From Pseudomonadota bacterium (GTDB lineage Bacteria; Pseudomonadota; Gammaproteobacteria; Steroidobacterales; Steroidobacteraceae): a stretch of 63,825 nucleotides of DNA. Position 1 is the stretch's first letter, and every line of letters begins with the position of its first letter. The notes below the pieces were generated by a model. It was not told where the DNA came from, ran no database searches, and worked only from the letters and a program-made list of their open reading frames with translations. The stretch spans positions 1 through 63,825 of the forward strand of contig JAEWBG010000032.1 in NCBI GenBank assembly GCA_023391335.1, in the 5' to 3' direction. Made by a program: the position numbers and the translations under genes. Shown here in pieces: positions 34,452 through 43,931 of this stretch.

Positions 34452-36782
34452 ATGCAGGGGCAGGCCCAGGCGCTCACGTCTCGGTTCGCGTTGATTCGTC
34501 AGCTCGGCGCGGGCTCGCACGCAGAAGTTTGGCTTGCACAGGATCGCGAGCATCCGCGCGAGGTCGCACTCAAGCTGATGCGGGTAGGGTCGAACTCGCG
34601 ACCGGCCGTCGATCTCGAGCACGAATACGAACTGTTGCAGCGGCTGCGCCATCCGAATGTCATCCGGGCGTTCGGTGTGCATCGGGGCATGCATGCGAGC
34701 GAGCTGCATCTGGCGCTCTCGATGGAGTACGCGCCGTGCGGAGACGTATCGAAACTTCGCGCCGGCCCGATTCGTGACATTGTGGAGATCGCAGTGCCGA
34801 TCGCGGCCGCGCTCGGATTCATGCATCGAGCGGGATACGTTCATCGCGATCTCAAGCCGTCCAACATCTTGGTTATGTCGGATCGCACGGCGCGGCTGAG
34901 CGATCTGGGTATCGCTTGTACGATCGGCGCACTGCATCCTGCAGCGGGTTCCAAATATTCAATGAGCCCGCAGCAGCGCTGCGGGATGCCGGCCGCAGTG
35001 TCGGACGATATTTTTGGATTCGGTGCGTTGTTGTACGAACTGTTCTGCGGATATCCGCCCTTCTATCCGCATACAGATCCGCAACAATCTCCAGCTCCCG
35101 CGTCGTTACCGGCTTCGGTACCGGCGCGGTTGCAAGCACTGGTGATGCAAATGTTGGCGCATGAGCCGTCGGAGCGGCCACGCAATATGGATACCGTAGA
35201 ACGTGAACTGAAATCCGCTGCCGGCGAACCGGCTAGCACGTCCCACTCGGTGAAGATCGAGCCGCCGAGCTTGCGCGCGGTGCAGGGTGAACCGCTCAAA
35301 GCCGAGTGGCGCAAGAACAATCAAGCCGCTGTCGATCCTCTGGCGCTGCGTCGCCAAGGATTTCGCCGCGGCGTCGGCGTGGCCGCCGTTGCGGTGGGCC
35401 TGATCGCAGTTGCACTTGTGTTTCTGGTGTTGCCGAAGTGGGTGGGCGGCAGTGCACAGACGACAGTTACATACAGGCAAGCCGCCAGCAATCTTGCTGC
35501 TCCTGGGGATCAGACGGCCGCGACCGCACCGAAAGAAGTGGATTTTGCGGCACTCGCGCGCGCGAAACAGCATGCCGAAGAAATGCGCACCGCGTTGGAA
35601 GAGCGCCTGACGAAGCTGCGTAACAAGGCTGCCGATCGATGGGGCAACGACATTCTGCAGCAGGCGACATCCGAGTGGGACGCAGCGGAAAAGAACATGG
35701 AGAGTCGCGAATACACGGACGCCGAATCGCACTATGCAGCGCTCGAGAAGCACATCGAAACCTTGGAAGCCCGCATTCCATCCGTGCTCAACGAGCAGCT
35801 CAACCTCGGCGATGCGGCGCTAGCCGACGGCCGTTCTGCAGACGCGAAGAGCGCGTACGAGTTGGTCAAGCAGATCGATCCCAACAACGCCCATGCCACA
35901 CATGGGTTGAAGCGTGCTGGGACCTTGGATCAAGTGCTCGGGCTGCTCGCGAGTGCCGATCAGACCGAAAAGATGGGCGACTTGAACGGCGCACTGAACC
36001 TCTTCCGCCAAGCGCTCGCGTTAGATCCGGAAACGACGCGTGCGTCGGAAGGCGTCGGCCGAATCGAAGCGCATCTGGCAAACGATGCGTTCGCAAGTGC
36101 GATGGCTCGCGGTTATGGCGCGCTGGCGGCAAAGAATTACGCGAGCGCACGTTCCGCATTCGAAGCGGCGCGCAAGCTTCGCCCCAACGCCCCAGAAGTA
36201 GATCAAGGCATCAAGCAGATCGAACAGGAACAGCGTACTCAGAGCATCGAAGCGAAGCTGGCGCAGGCAGCGCAATCCGAAACGCAAGAACATTGGGCCG
36301 AGGCACTGAAGACGTATCGTGAAGCGCACGAATTGGATGCGACGGTCGCGGCGGCCAACGAAGGCATTGCCCGCACCGAGCCTCGAGCCGCTTTGCATGA
36401 ACAACTACAGCTCTACTTGACGCAGCCCGAACGCATGTTCAGTCAGCCGGTGCGCGCCGCGGCGCAAGAATCGTTGGCCCGCGCTTCGCAGATCGAGAAT
36501 CCCGGGCCAGTCTTGCAACAGCAAATTGCGCAGCTGCGTGAGTGGCTGGTACGCGCCGATGCGCCGGTTGCGGTCGCACTCGAATCCGACAATCAGACTC
36601 AAGTAACGATTTACCGTGTCGGTCAGCTCGGCACGTTCACTCAGCGCCAACTGCAGCTCACTCCTGGGCATTACACAGTCGTCGGCACTCGAGCCGGTTA
36701 TCGCGATGTGCGCCGTGAGATTGCGGTAACGCCGATGGCTGCATTGGAGCCAATCGTCATCCGCTGCGAGGATCGCATTTGA
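34452..36782 (+). CDS. Serine/threonine protein kinase with TPR and PEGA-like C-terminus
   Basis: This 776-residue kinase has a Hanks-type domain (residues about 12-255) with LGAGSHAEVWLAQ, the VALKLMRV lysine and VHRDLKPSNILV. The DFG motif reads SDLGIA, a variant found in other bacterial kinases. One transmembrane helix follows at about 315-337 (VAAVAVGLIAVALVFLVLP). The outer part has a coiled-coil region and TPR-like repeats (DGRSADAKSAYELVKQ, GDLNGALNLFRQAL, KNYASARSAFEAARKL). It ends in a PEGA-like beta-domain (LTPGHYTVVGTRAGYRDVRR). Its stop overlaps the next start by four bases. I infer that it senses the periplasmic state of the cluster and phosphorylates FHA-binding partners. Confidence 0.88.
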   Translation: MQGQAQALTSRFALIRQLGAGSHAEVWLAQDREHPREVALKLMRVGSNSRPAVDLEHEYELLQRLRHPNVIRAFGVHRGMHASELHLALSMEYAPCGDVSKLRAGPIRDIVEIAVPIAAALGFMHRAGYVHRDLKPSNILVMSDRTARLSDLGIACTIGALHPAAGSKYSMSPQQRCGMPAAVSDDIFGFGALLYELFCGYPPFYPHTDPQQSPAPASLPASVPARLQALVMQMLAHEPSERPRNMDTVERELKSAAGEPASTSHSVKIEPPSLRAVQGEPLKAEWRKNNQAAVDPLALRRQGFRRGVGVAAVAVGLIAVALVFLVLPKWVGGSAQTTVTYRQAASNLAAPGDQTAATAPKEVDFAALARAKQHAEEMRTALEERLTKLRNKAADRWGNDILQQATSEWDAAEKNMESREYTDAESHYAALEKHIETLEARIPSVLNEQLNLGDAALADGRSADAKSAYELVKQIDPNNAHATHGLKRAGTLDQVLGLLASADQTEKMGDLNGALNLFRQALALDPETTRASEGVGRIEAHLANDAFASAMARGYGALAAKNYASARSAFEAARKLRPNAPEVDQGIKQIEQEQRTQSIEAKLAQAAQSETQEHWAEALKTYREAHELDATVAAANEGIARTEPRAALHEQLQLYLTQPERMFSQPVRAAAQESLARASQIENPGPVLQQQIAQLREWLVRADAPVAVALESDNQTQVTIYRVGQLGTFTQRQLQLTPGHYTVVGTRAGYRDVRREIAVTPMAALEPIVIRCEDRI

Positions 36783-39181
36783 GCGAGTTCATCCTTCGAG
36801 AAGCCCTTGGCGAGCGCCGTCTCGATCCGTCGCAGTTTCCATTTTCGATTGGAGGACCAGGCAACGCGATCGTCATCGCCGGTTTAGGCGAAGCACCCGA
36901 GGCGCATCTCGGGTTACATGAAGATGAACTGTTCGTGCAGCCGGTTCCTGGCGCGGTGGTGCTTCACAACGGCGAGCACATTCAAGGTTCCACCTGGTTG
37001 CATGCGGGCGACGTCGTCAACTTCGGAACCTCACGCATACGGGTTTCGAACTCCGGCACGAACCGCATTCTCAGCGTCGAAGATGGCGCCGAAGGCAACA
37101 TCACCCTGCCGCCGATCCTCCCGCCGCGTGTTCAAGGCGGTGGCGATGCCGAGTCCGAGCGAGTCGATGCGGTGCAGTTTCGCGGTAACGAACGTGCCGG
37201 CAGCGCTCGGGGATTGCACATCAGTCCGACACGCATCGTGCTGACTGCGGTGAGTCTCGTCGCGGCTGCGATCTTGTGGTTCATCTTCACTGCCGTTTCC
37301 ATCAGCGTGCAGCCCGATCCTCGCGCGGCGAACGTGGAGGTGAGCGGCGGGCTCGTGGTGCCGCTTGGCGATCGCTTCTTGTTGCGGCCCGGTAAATACG
37401 AAGTGCGCGCGCAGTTCCCTGGTTATCTACCGGGACACATGACCGCCCAGGTCACCGATGCGACGGGTCAGCAATTCCAGCTGCCGTTGCAGAAGCTGCC
37501 TGGCAAATTGCGCATTCAAACGCCGGAGTCGGTTCAGGTGTCGATCGACGGCAAACCGGCGGGGAGTGCGCCAGGCGAGCTGGAAGTCGCACCGGGTAAA
37601 CACGAAATCGCGATTGCCTCGGAACGCTATCAACCATTTACGGCCACGCTCGAGATCGAGGGTGCCGGCAAGACCCAATCGTTTACACCCGAACTCGTGC
37701 CGAACTGGGCAGTGGTGAGCGTGAGTTCCGAGCCGGCCGGGGCACAGGTGCTGGTCGATGGTCAGCCGCGTGGCGTCACGCCGCTCGACACTGAAATTGT
37801 CGCGGGCACCCACCCGGTCGAATTGCGGTTGCAAGGGTTCAAGCCGTGGACGAGCGACGTGCAGGTCAAGGCGCAGGAGCCGCTGAAGCTCGGGCCGGTG
37901 CAATTGGGCTTGCCCGATGGCGAGCTTTCCGTCGTCACCAATCCGAGCGGGGCGGCGGTATCGATCGCGGGTGTGTATCGCGGGCAAACGCCGCTGAAGG
38001 TGGAGGTGCGACCGAATCTCGCGCAAGATTTGGTCGTAACCAAGCCCGGCTACGAAGCGGCCACGAGCAAGATCAGTTTGGAGCCCGGCCAGCAGCGCAC
38101 GGTGCGGCTGGATCTCGCGGGTGTGTTCGGGGAAGTTCGCATCAAGGCCAAACCCGCCGATGCGCAGCTCTTGGTCGATGGTTCACCGAGCGGCAATGCG
38201 AATCAGACCGTAAAGCTCGTCGCAACGACGCACGAGGTGGTCATCCGCAAACCCGGGTATATCGATTTCAAGACCACGCTGACGCCGCGGCCCGGTGTGC
38301 CGCAGGTCATCGAGACTACGCTGCTCACGCCTGAAGAAGCCAAACGCGCTGCAGTACCGACGATCATCAAGACCAAGGCCGAACAAACATTGAAGCTCAT
38401 GCCTGTCGGGCGATTCACGATGGGCAGCCCGCGTCACGAACCGGGACGCAGGGCCAACGAAGCGCAGCACGACGTGGAACTCCGCCGTGCTTTCTATGTC
38501 GGTACTACGGAGGTCACCAACGGACAATTCAGGCGCTTCCGCGCCGGTCATCGCTCCGGGTTGGTTGGTCAACACACGCTCGATCTCGACAGTCAGCCGG
38601 TGGTGTCGGTGACGTGGAACGAAGCGGCTGAGTACTGCAATTGGCTGTCACAGCAGGACGGCTTGCCCCTCGCATACGAGAAGAAGGGCGACGACTGGGT
38701 GCTGGTGCGTCCGTTGAATACCGGCTACCGGTTGTTGACCGATGCCGAGTGGGAATGGGTCGCGCGTTACAACACGTCCGGAAATTGGCTGCGATATCCG
38801 TGGGGCAATGCGCTGCCCGTTGCGCCTCGCTCCGGAAATTACGCTGACGCGACTGCCCGCCTGATTTTGCAAGACACGATTCCCGACTACGACGACGGAT
38901 TTGCCGTCACGGCACCGGTTGCGAAGTTTCCGGCCAACGTTCTAGGGCTGTACGACATCGGCGGCAACGCCGCCGAATGGGTGAACGATTACTACACCGT
39001 GGGAGTGGACGTTGCGGCCGTGGCCCTCGATCCACTCGGTCCGCCTGAAGGTAAGCAACATGTGATCCGCGGCGCGAGTTGGCGGAACTCAAGTGTCACA
39101 GACCTGCGGCTTTCAGCTCGCGACTTCGGCGACGGTCAGCGCAATGATGTGGGCTTCCGGATTGCGCGTTACGCGGAATAG
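36779..39181 (+). CDS. FHA-like, PEGA-repeat and SUMF1-domain membrane protein
   Basis: This 800-residue protein is modular. Residues about 1-100 look like an FHA fold (VVLHNGEHIQGSTWLHAGD, then VVNFGTSRIRV). One transmembrane helix lies near 148-170. Four or so PEGA-type repeats follow (for example VSSEPAGAQVLVDGQPRG, VTNPSGAAVSIAGVYRGQ, IKAKPADAQLLVDGSPSG). The last 260 residues form a SUMF1/formylglycine-enzyme-like domain (MPVGRFTMGSPRHE, TTEVTNGQF, GGNAAEWVNDYY, RGASWRNS). The two active-site cysteines of true formylglycine-generating enzymes were not seen, so it is probably a binding or structural version. It starts with TTG, overlapping the kinase stop (TTGA). Confidence 0.88.
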   Translation: MSEFILREALGERRLDPSQFPFSIGGPGNAIVIAGLGEAPEAHLGLHEDELFVQPVPGAVVLHNGEHIQGSTWLHAGDVVNFGTSRIRVSNSGTNRILSVEDGAEGNITLPPILPPRVQGGGDAESERVDAVQFRGNERAGSARGLHISPTRIVLTAVSLVAAAILWFIFTAVSISVQPDPRAANVEVSGGLVVPLGDRFLLRPGKYEVRAQFPGYLPGHMTAQVTDATGQQFQLPLQKLPGKLRIQTPESVQVSIDGKPAGSAPGELEVAPGKHEIAIASERYQPFTATLEIEGAGKTQSFTPELVPNWAVVSVSSEPAGAQVLVDGQPRGVTPLDTEIVAGTHPVELRLQGFKPWTSDVQVKAQEPLKLGPVQLGLPDGELSVVTNPSGAAVSIAGVYRGQTPLKVEVRPNLAQDLVVTKPGYEAATSKISLEPGQQRTVRLDLAGVFGEVRIKAKPADAQLLVDGSPSGNANQTVKLVATTHEVVIRKPGYIDFKTTLTPRPGVPQVIETTLLTPEEAKRAAVPTIIKTKAEQTLKLMPVGRFTMGSPRHEPGRRANEAQHDVELRRAFYVGTTEVTNGQFRRFRAGHRSGLVGQHTLDLDSQPVVSVTWNEAAEYCNWLSQQDGLPLAYEKKGDDWVLVRPLNTGYRLLTDAEWEWVARYNTSGNWLRYPWGNALPVAPRSGNYADATARLILQDTIPDYDDGFAVTAPVAKFPANVLGLYDIGGNAAEWVNDYYTVGVDVAAVALDPLGPPEGKQHVIRGASWRNSSVTDLRLSARDFGDGQRNDVGFRIARYAE

Positions 39182-39200
39182 AGTGGGTTCGGGGGGGCAT

Positions 39201-39527
39201 ATGAAAAGACTACTGCTGAGTTTGATGCTGGCTGCCGGCACCGTTGGATCGCCGCTGTTCGCCGCAGAGCCGATTACCCAACCCGCTACACCTGCCGCGG
39301 CTGACAAGGATGCAAAGGCATCGCCAACACCCGCGACGAAGCCGGATGCCGCGAAGCCGGCTGCGAATGGCGCAGAGCCCGCAACCGCAAAAGCAGCTTC
39401 GAATGCACCAGGCGAAAAAGCGCCCGCATCGACGCCCGCCGACAAGGCAGCGCCTTCTCCGCAGCGCTTCACGCCGTCGGAGCAGGTTCGGGCGGACTTC
39501 GACGTTTCATTTCCAATCGATATCTGA
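39201..39527 (+). CDS. Small Ala/Pro/Lys-rich exported protein
   Basis: This 108-residue protein has a signal peptide (LLLSLMLAAGTVG, cleavage after LFAAEP) and a low-complexity Ala/Pro/Lys/Asp middle with repeated PATPAAADK and TKPDAAKP units. It ends in a hydrophobic-acidic tail (RADFDVSFPIDI). It is probably a disordered periplasmic linker. The ATG at 39201 is preceded by a G-rich run (GGGGGG) that can serve as a ribosome-binding site; the longer frame from 39093 overlaps the SUMF1 gene and is discarded. It is seven bases before the channel gene. Confidence 0.65.
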   Translation: MKRLLLSLMLAAGTVGSPLFAAEPITQPATPAAADKDAKASPTPATKPDAAKPAANGAEPATAKAASNAPGEKAPASTPADKAAPSPQRFTPSEQVRADFDVSFPIDI

Positions 39528-39534
39528 GCACACC

Positions 39535-40365
39535 ATGGCAACCACCGCCGCCGTCTATACGCCTCCGCGCGTGCATCACTATCCGAACGAGTTCTACGTC
39601 ACTCTGTTCGCGCTGATCATCACCATCGTGACGATCCATTCCGCTTACGTTGCGTGGATTCGTCCGCGTGGTACGGAAGTGATCGCCGCCGAACAAGCGC
39701 GCATGGTCGCGGACAAGGATTACGTGCCGCAGCGCTCGCTGTATCTCGTCATCAAAGACTACGAACAGGAAGCGGAGATCATCCACTTCGTTTGGGCAAT
39801 GTTGATCATCGGCTACAAGGCGTTGCTGGTGCGCCGCGAGCGCAAGCTGTTACAACGCGAGTTGATCAACGTGCCGGAAGGCATTCGCGTGCTACCCGAG
39901 GACGCGAAAGATTACGCCAGGCAGATCGAATCGTTGCCTGCCGAAGAGAAGTCGATGCTCGTCGTGCGAGCCCTGCAGCGCGCACTCGATCGTTTCGGTG
40001 CGACGCGCAGCATTCGCGATAGCGCCGAGACTTCGCGAGCGGTTTGCGATTCGGAAGCGGATCGACTCGATTCGGGCCTCGCGATGATTCGCTACATCGC
40101 CTGGGCGATCCCGGCCATCGGCTTCATCGGCACCGTGCGTCATATCGGTGATGCGCTGTTGCAAGCACATAAGGCCGTGACGGGCGACATCACTGCCGTC
40201 ACCTCGAGTCTCGGTATCGCGTTCAATGCCACGTTCGTCGCGCTGTTATTGACCATCATCCTGATGTTCTTTCTGCATCAGCTACAGCAGGCGCAAGAGC
40301 AACTCGTTCACGACACGGATCAATGGATTGATCATCGGCTGATTCGTCACATGCAAGTGCGCTAA
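39535..40365 (+). CDS. MotA/TolQ/ExbB family proton-channel protein
   Basis: This 276-residue protein has four hydrophobic helices: YVTLFALIITIVTIHSAYVA, IIHFVWAMLIIGYKAL, MIRYIAWAIPAIGFIGTVRH and FNATFVALLLTIILMFFL. The IPAIGFIGTVRHIGDAL segment and the second conserved part SLGIAFNATFVALLL match the MotA/TolQ/ExbB signature (PF01618). In this family, five copies surround two copies of a single-helix partner bearing an essential membrane Asp. No canonical ExbD, TolR or MotB gene is nearby; the two VWA proteins encoded downstream fit that role. Start ATG 39535. Confidence 0.88.
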   Translation: MATTAAVYTPPRVHHYPNEFYVTLFALIITIVTIHSAYVAWIRPRGTEVIAAEQARMVADKDYVPQRSLYLVIKDYEQEAEIIHFVWAMLIIGYKALLVRRERKLLQRELINVPEGIRVLPEDAKDYARQIESLPAEEKSMLVVRALQRALDRFGATRSIRDSAETSRAVCDSEADRLDSGLAMIRYIAWAIPAIGFIGTVRHIGDALLQAHKAVTGDITAVTSSLGIAFNATFVALLLTIILMFFLHQLQQAQEQLVHDTDQWIDHRLIRHMQVR

Positions 40366-40374
40366 ACAACCGCA

Positions 40375-41778
40375 ATGCTGGCGCTGGAACTCATCGATTC
40401 TGGTTTGGTGCTAGCCCGGCAATCGGGCCAGGCAGTCGAATTGCTCGCGGAATCTCCGGGCGTCGCGATTTTGGAAGAACGCACGACGATCACCGGCGAG
40501 GACGCTGCGCGGCGCGTTCGGCGCAGTCCGCTCTTGGCGCAGAGTAACTTCTGGCGCGGGCTGAGCACCGAGCCGCTCACTAGGCCTTCGCAAGCGACGC
40601 AGACTTCTGCGGACATCGCGTTTGCCCACGCTGATGCGCTGCTTCGCAAGTGGCGCGATGCCGAGTCGCGGATTCTCGTCGCACTGCCCGGCGGCTACAG
40701 CCGCGAACAGCTTGGGCTCTTGCTGGGCGTGATCAACGAAACCGGCGTGAGCGTCGCCGGACTCGTGGATGCGGCGCTCGCGGCGTGCAGCATGGACAGC
40801 GGTCCCGCGCGCGTGCTCCATCTGGATCTTGAGTTACACCAAGCCATCCTGACGGTGCTCGAGTATGTTGGAGGCGATCGTGCAGGCTTGAAACGCAGCC
40901 GCTACGAAATCGCACTTCAGCACGGACTCGTTGCCATCCAACAAAGTTGGATCGAATTCATCGCCGATACCTTCATTCGCAAGACGCGCTTCGACCCGCT
41001 GCACGATGCGAACAACGAACAGCAGCTCGTCGACCAATTGCCTCACTGGTTAGCTCAACTGCAAGCGAACGATCGCATCAATATTTCGATGCCGCTTGCG
41101 GATCGCACGCCCGAGATCGAGCTCAAGCGCGACGAACTCATCGCCGCCGGCCAGCAGCACTACTCGGAGTTAGTACGCTTGGTGCAAGGCGCGCGGGTCG
41201 CAGGGCTACCGATCGAATTGCGTGTGTCGCATCGAGTTGCGGCACTGCCTGGGCTTCTGGATCGTCTAGGCAGCCTGCGGGACTGCACGATCAAGGTACT
41301 TCCCAAAGGCGCCGCAGCGTTGGGTGCTCTGCATCACGAGAGCGCGATTGCGCGTTCTGCCGATTCGCTCGCGCTCGTTTACTTCCTCCCGAGTGCGGCA
41401 CTCAGCGAGACGCCCGATCAGGTGGCGAAGTTCGAACCGACGCCGCCTGCGTTGCGACCGACGCACGTGTTGTATCAAGGCCGAGCATGGAAGATTTCCG
41501 ATCAGCCGTTGACGCTGGGTTGGACGTCTGCACCCGGCAAGCGCCAACTCTTGCTGCCCGGTTCATTGCCGGGGATCTCGCGTGCGCACTGCACGCTGGT
41601 GCGCCAGAACGGCGCGGTGCTCGTAGAAGATCACAGCACGTACGGATCCTTCGTAAACGATGAACGTGTACATGGGCGGACCACGCTAGCAGTCGGCGAT
41701 CGATTGCGCGTCGGCACGCCGGGCATCACGTTGGATCTGATTCAGATGGTCGACGATCATGGCGCGCCGCAAGACTGA
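40375..41778 (+). CDS. Cytosolic protein with C-terminal FHA domain
   Basis: This 467-residue protein has no signal peptide. Residues about 1-350 (starting MLALELIDSGLVLARQSG, later ARVLHLDLELHQAILTV) suggest an ASKHA-type (actin/Hsp70-like or PilM-like) fold, with a strand-turn LIDSGLVLA reminiscent of the phosphate-1 loop; this is tentative. Residues about 370-460 form an FHA domain (LLLPGSLPGISRAHCTLV, the STYGSFVND loop and DRLRVGTPGI), which binds phosphothreonine. It could therefore link the two kinase-associated proteins to the channel. It starts nine bases after the channel gene and overlaps the first VWA gene by 20 bases. Confidence 0.8.
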   Translation: MLALELIDSGLVLARQSGQAVELLAESPGVAILEERTTITGEDAARRVRRSPLLAQSNFWRGLSTEPLTRPSQATQTSADIAFAHADALLRKWRDAESRILVALPGGYSREQLGLLLGVINETGVSVAGLVDAALAACSMDSGPARVLHLDLELHQAILTVLEYVGGDRAGLKRSRYEIALQHGLVAIQQSWIEFIADTFIRKTRFDPLHDANNEQQLVDQLPHWLAQLQANDRINISMPLADRTPEIELKRDELIAAGQQHYSELVRLVQGARVAGLPIELRVSHRVAALPGLLDRLGSLRDCTIKVLPKGAAALGALHHESAIARSADSLALVYFLPSAALSETPDQVAKFEPTPPALRPTHVLYQGRAWKISDQPLTLGWTSAPGKRQLLLPGSLPGISRAHCTLVRQNGAVLVEDHSTYGSFVNDERVHGRTTLAVGDRLRVGTPGITLDLIQMVDDHGAPQD

Positions 41779-42853
41779 AGTCTTCAGCATGTCCTTCTTG
41801 GACTGCATCACCTGCGCGTTCGGGTCGGTGGTGCTCGTCTACACGTTGATCAACGCACAGGGTGGATTGCGTCGCATCACCGAACAAACCGTGAGTCAGG
41901 CCGAAGTCGATAAGCTGGAAGAGCAAGTGCTAGAGGGATACCAGCGTCTGGTCGTGATGCGTAACTCCATGGAGGCCACCGACGAAGAAAAAGTGAAGAC
42001 GGAGGGCTTGGGCACGCGCGTGTTGGAAGAAACCGAGCGGCTGAAGGTGGAGTTGGCCGATTCCGACAAGGACACACTTTCGCGACGTGAAGCGATCGAG
42101 AAACTCAAAGCCGATTTGAAATCGTTGGAAGAAGGCAATCGCCGTTTGGAAGGCGCAACCCGCGATGCGAGTTCGACCGGCACGCGTGTGCGTGGGTTCG
42201 TGGGACAGGGCGATCGTCAGTACCTGACGGGTTTGAAGGTGGGCGGCAAACGCATCGTGCTGCTGGTCGATGTGTCCGCCAGCATGTTGGATGAAACGCT
42301 CGTCAACATTCTGCGCATGCGCAACATGCCGGAGACTCGCAAACTGCTCTCCGAGAAATGGCGCCGCACGTTACAAACGGTGGATTGGCTCGCTGCGCAA
42401 GTGCCGCTCGAGAGCGAGTTCCAGATCTTTGCCTTCAACACCAAAGCCTGGCCGCTGGTGCCGGGCAGCGAAGGCAAATGGCTCAAGGCGAATGATCCGA
42501 ACTCGATGAACGATGCGATCACCAACTTGCGCAAGTTGGTACCGCAAGATGGCACCAGCATCGAGAACGCGTTCATTGCGATGAACACCCTCACGCCGAA
42601 GCCGGACAGCGTGATCATGATCACCGACGGCTTGCCCACCCAAGGCGCCACGCCGCCGCTGTTGAAGAAGGTCGTCGATGGCGATGCGCGGCTGAAATTG
42701 TTCGAACGCGCGGTCGGCAAGTATCCGCGCGAGGTTCCGTTCAATGTGATCTTGATGCCGATGGAAGGCGATCCATCCGCGCCCAGTGCGTTTTGGCAAC
42801 TGGCACGGCGTACGGGCGGGGCTTTCATGAGCCCTTCGAAAGACTGGCCTTAG
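41759..42853 (+). CDS. VWA-domain protein 1 with ExbD-like membrane Asp
   Basis: This 364-residue protein starts with a basic cytosolic stub (MARRKTE), then one membrane helix that begins FSMSFLDCITCAFGSVVLVY. The spacing Glu-x7-Asp before the helix core equals that of ExbD (E-INVTPFI-D), so Asp15 could be the proton-accepting residue. A coiled coil of about 90 residues follows. The von Willebrand A domain (about 150-360) has the metal site motif DVSAS in LLVDVSASM. The VWA part should be periplasmic. The next gene encodes a paralogue. No MotB peptidoglycan-binding domain is present. Its start overlaps the preceding gene by 20 bases. Confidence 0.88.
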   Translation: MARRKTEVFSMSFLDCITCAFGSVVLVYTLINAQGGLRRITEQTVSQAEVDKLEEQVLEGYQRLVVMRNSMEATDEEKVKTEGLGTRVLEETERLKVELADSDKDTLSRREAIEKLKADLKSLEEGNRRLEGATRDASSTGTRVRGFVGQGDRQYLTGLKVGGKRIVLLVDVSASMLDETLVNILRMRNMPETRKLLSEKWRRTLQTVDWLAAQVPLESEFQIFAFNTKAWPLVPGSEGKWLKANDPNSMNDAITNLRKLVPQDGTSIENAFIAMNTLTPKPDSVIMITDGLPTQGATPPLLKKVVDGDARLKLFERAVGKYPREVPFNVILMPMEGDPSAPSAFWQLARRTGGAFMSPSKDWP

Positions 42854-42866
42854 TTCACTTCGCACC

Positions 42867-43931
42867 ATGCCTCGCCGACTCAAACGCCGCGAAACCGAGA
42901 TCTTCAGCATCTCGTTTCTGGACTGCATCACCTGCGGTCTGGGATCGGTCGTGCTGTTGCTCGTGTTGAGCAACATCCGTACGCCCGCGATCGAGCAATC
43001 GGATCAGGATCGCAAGCAACAGTTGCTGAAGCTGCAGGATGAGTTGATTCAAATCGCAGGCGAAACCGACATTCTCAATCGCGATCTCACCGAAAAGCAG
43101 AAGCAGCTCTCGGAAGAGAAGTTGCGCGTTGCGCGGCTGCAGGGCGATTTGAGCGATATCCGCGGCAAGTACAAAGCCTCGAAGCAAGAGGCGGATGTCG
43201 CCAACCAACTCGAAGGCCGGCTCGCCTCGGCGCAACAAACGCTGACGGACGAGATGAAACGCCTGCTCGGCAAAGGCTTCAGACGCAAAAAGGACGATGC
43301 GATCGGCGGTATTCCGGTCGACAGCGAATACGTCATCTTCATCATCGACACGTCGGGCAGTATGCAGAACTACGAGTGGTCGCAGATGATGGAAAAGCTG
43401 GAGGAGACGCTGAACATCTATCCGAAGCTCAAGGGATTTCAAGTCATGAGCGATGAAGGCGGATACATGTTTCCGGGCTATCGCGGCAAATGGATCACGG
43501 ATACGCCGGAGCAGCGCCGTTTAGTGATGGATCGGATCCGCAATTGGGCGCCGTTCTCCAACTCCAGCCCGATCGAGGGCATCGACGAGGCGATTCGCAC
43601 TTATCGCGCATCGGACAAGAAGATCAGCTTGTACGTGTTCGGGGATGAATTCACCGGCTCATCCATCGATGCGGTCGTCAAAGGTGTGGATCTTTTGAAT
43701 CGCGAAGAGAATGGCGAGCGCAGAGTGCGCATTCATGCATTCGGCTTCCCAGTGCGGCCCGATGCACCGCAGTTCACGAGCATTCGATTCGCGACCCTCA
43801 TGCGTATCATTTGTCAGCGCAATGGCGGCACGTTCGTCGGGTTGCCCGAGCCCGAGCAGCATGGCCCGGCCTTCCGCATTGGCGATACATCGACACCGGC
43901 CGAACGCAAACACGACGAGACACAATCTTGA
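42867..43931 (+). CDS. VWA-domain protein 2 with ExbD-like membrane Asp
   Basis: This 354-residue paralogue of the preceding protein has the same layout: basic N-terminus (MPRRLKRRETE), helix with FSISFLDCITCGLGSVVLLL, coiled coil (residues about 45-140, KQQLLKLQDELIQIAGET onward), then a VWA domain. The metal-site motif DTSGS lies in FIIDTSGSM, and the rest of the domain is well ordered (SLYVFGDEFTGSS). Two non-identical single-helix proteins next to one channel gene would suit a 5:2 stator with a heterodimeric axis. The gene starts 13 bases after its paralogue. Confidence 0.88.
   Translation: MPRRLKRRETEIFSISFLDCITCGLGSVVLLLVLSNIRTPAIEQSDQDRKQQLLKLQDELIQIAGETDILNRDLTEKQKQLSEEKLRVARLQGDLSDIRGKYKASKQEADVANQLEGRLASAQQTLTDEMKRLLGKGFRRKKDDAIGGIPVDSEYVIFIIDTSGSMQNYEWSQMMEKLEETLNIYPKLKGFQVMSDEGGYMFPGYRGKWITDTPEQRRLVMDRIRNWAPFSNSSPIEGIDEAIRTYRASDKKISLYVFGDEFTGSSIDAVVKGVDLLNREENGERRVRIHAFGFPVRPDAPQFTSIRFATLMRIICQRNGGTFVGLPEPEQHGPAFRIGDTSTPAERKHDETQS

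Noticed and set aside
36779..39181. True formylglycine-generating enzyme acting on a sulfatase
   Set aside because: The active-site cysteines were not seen and there is no sulfatase gene nearby.
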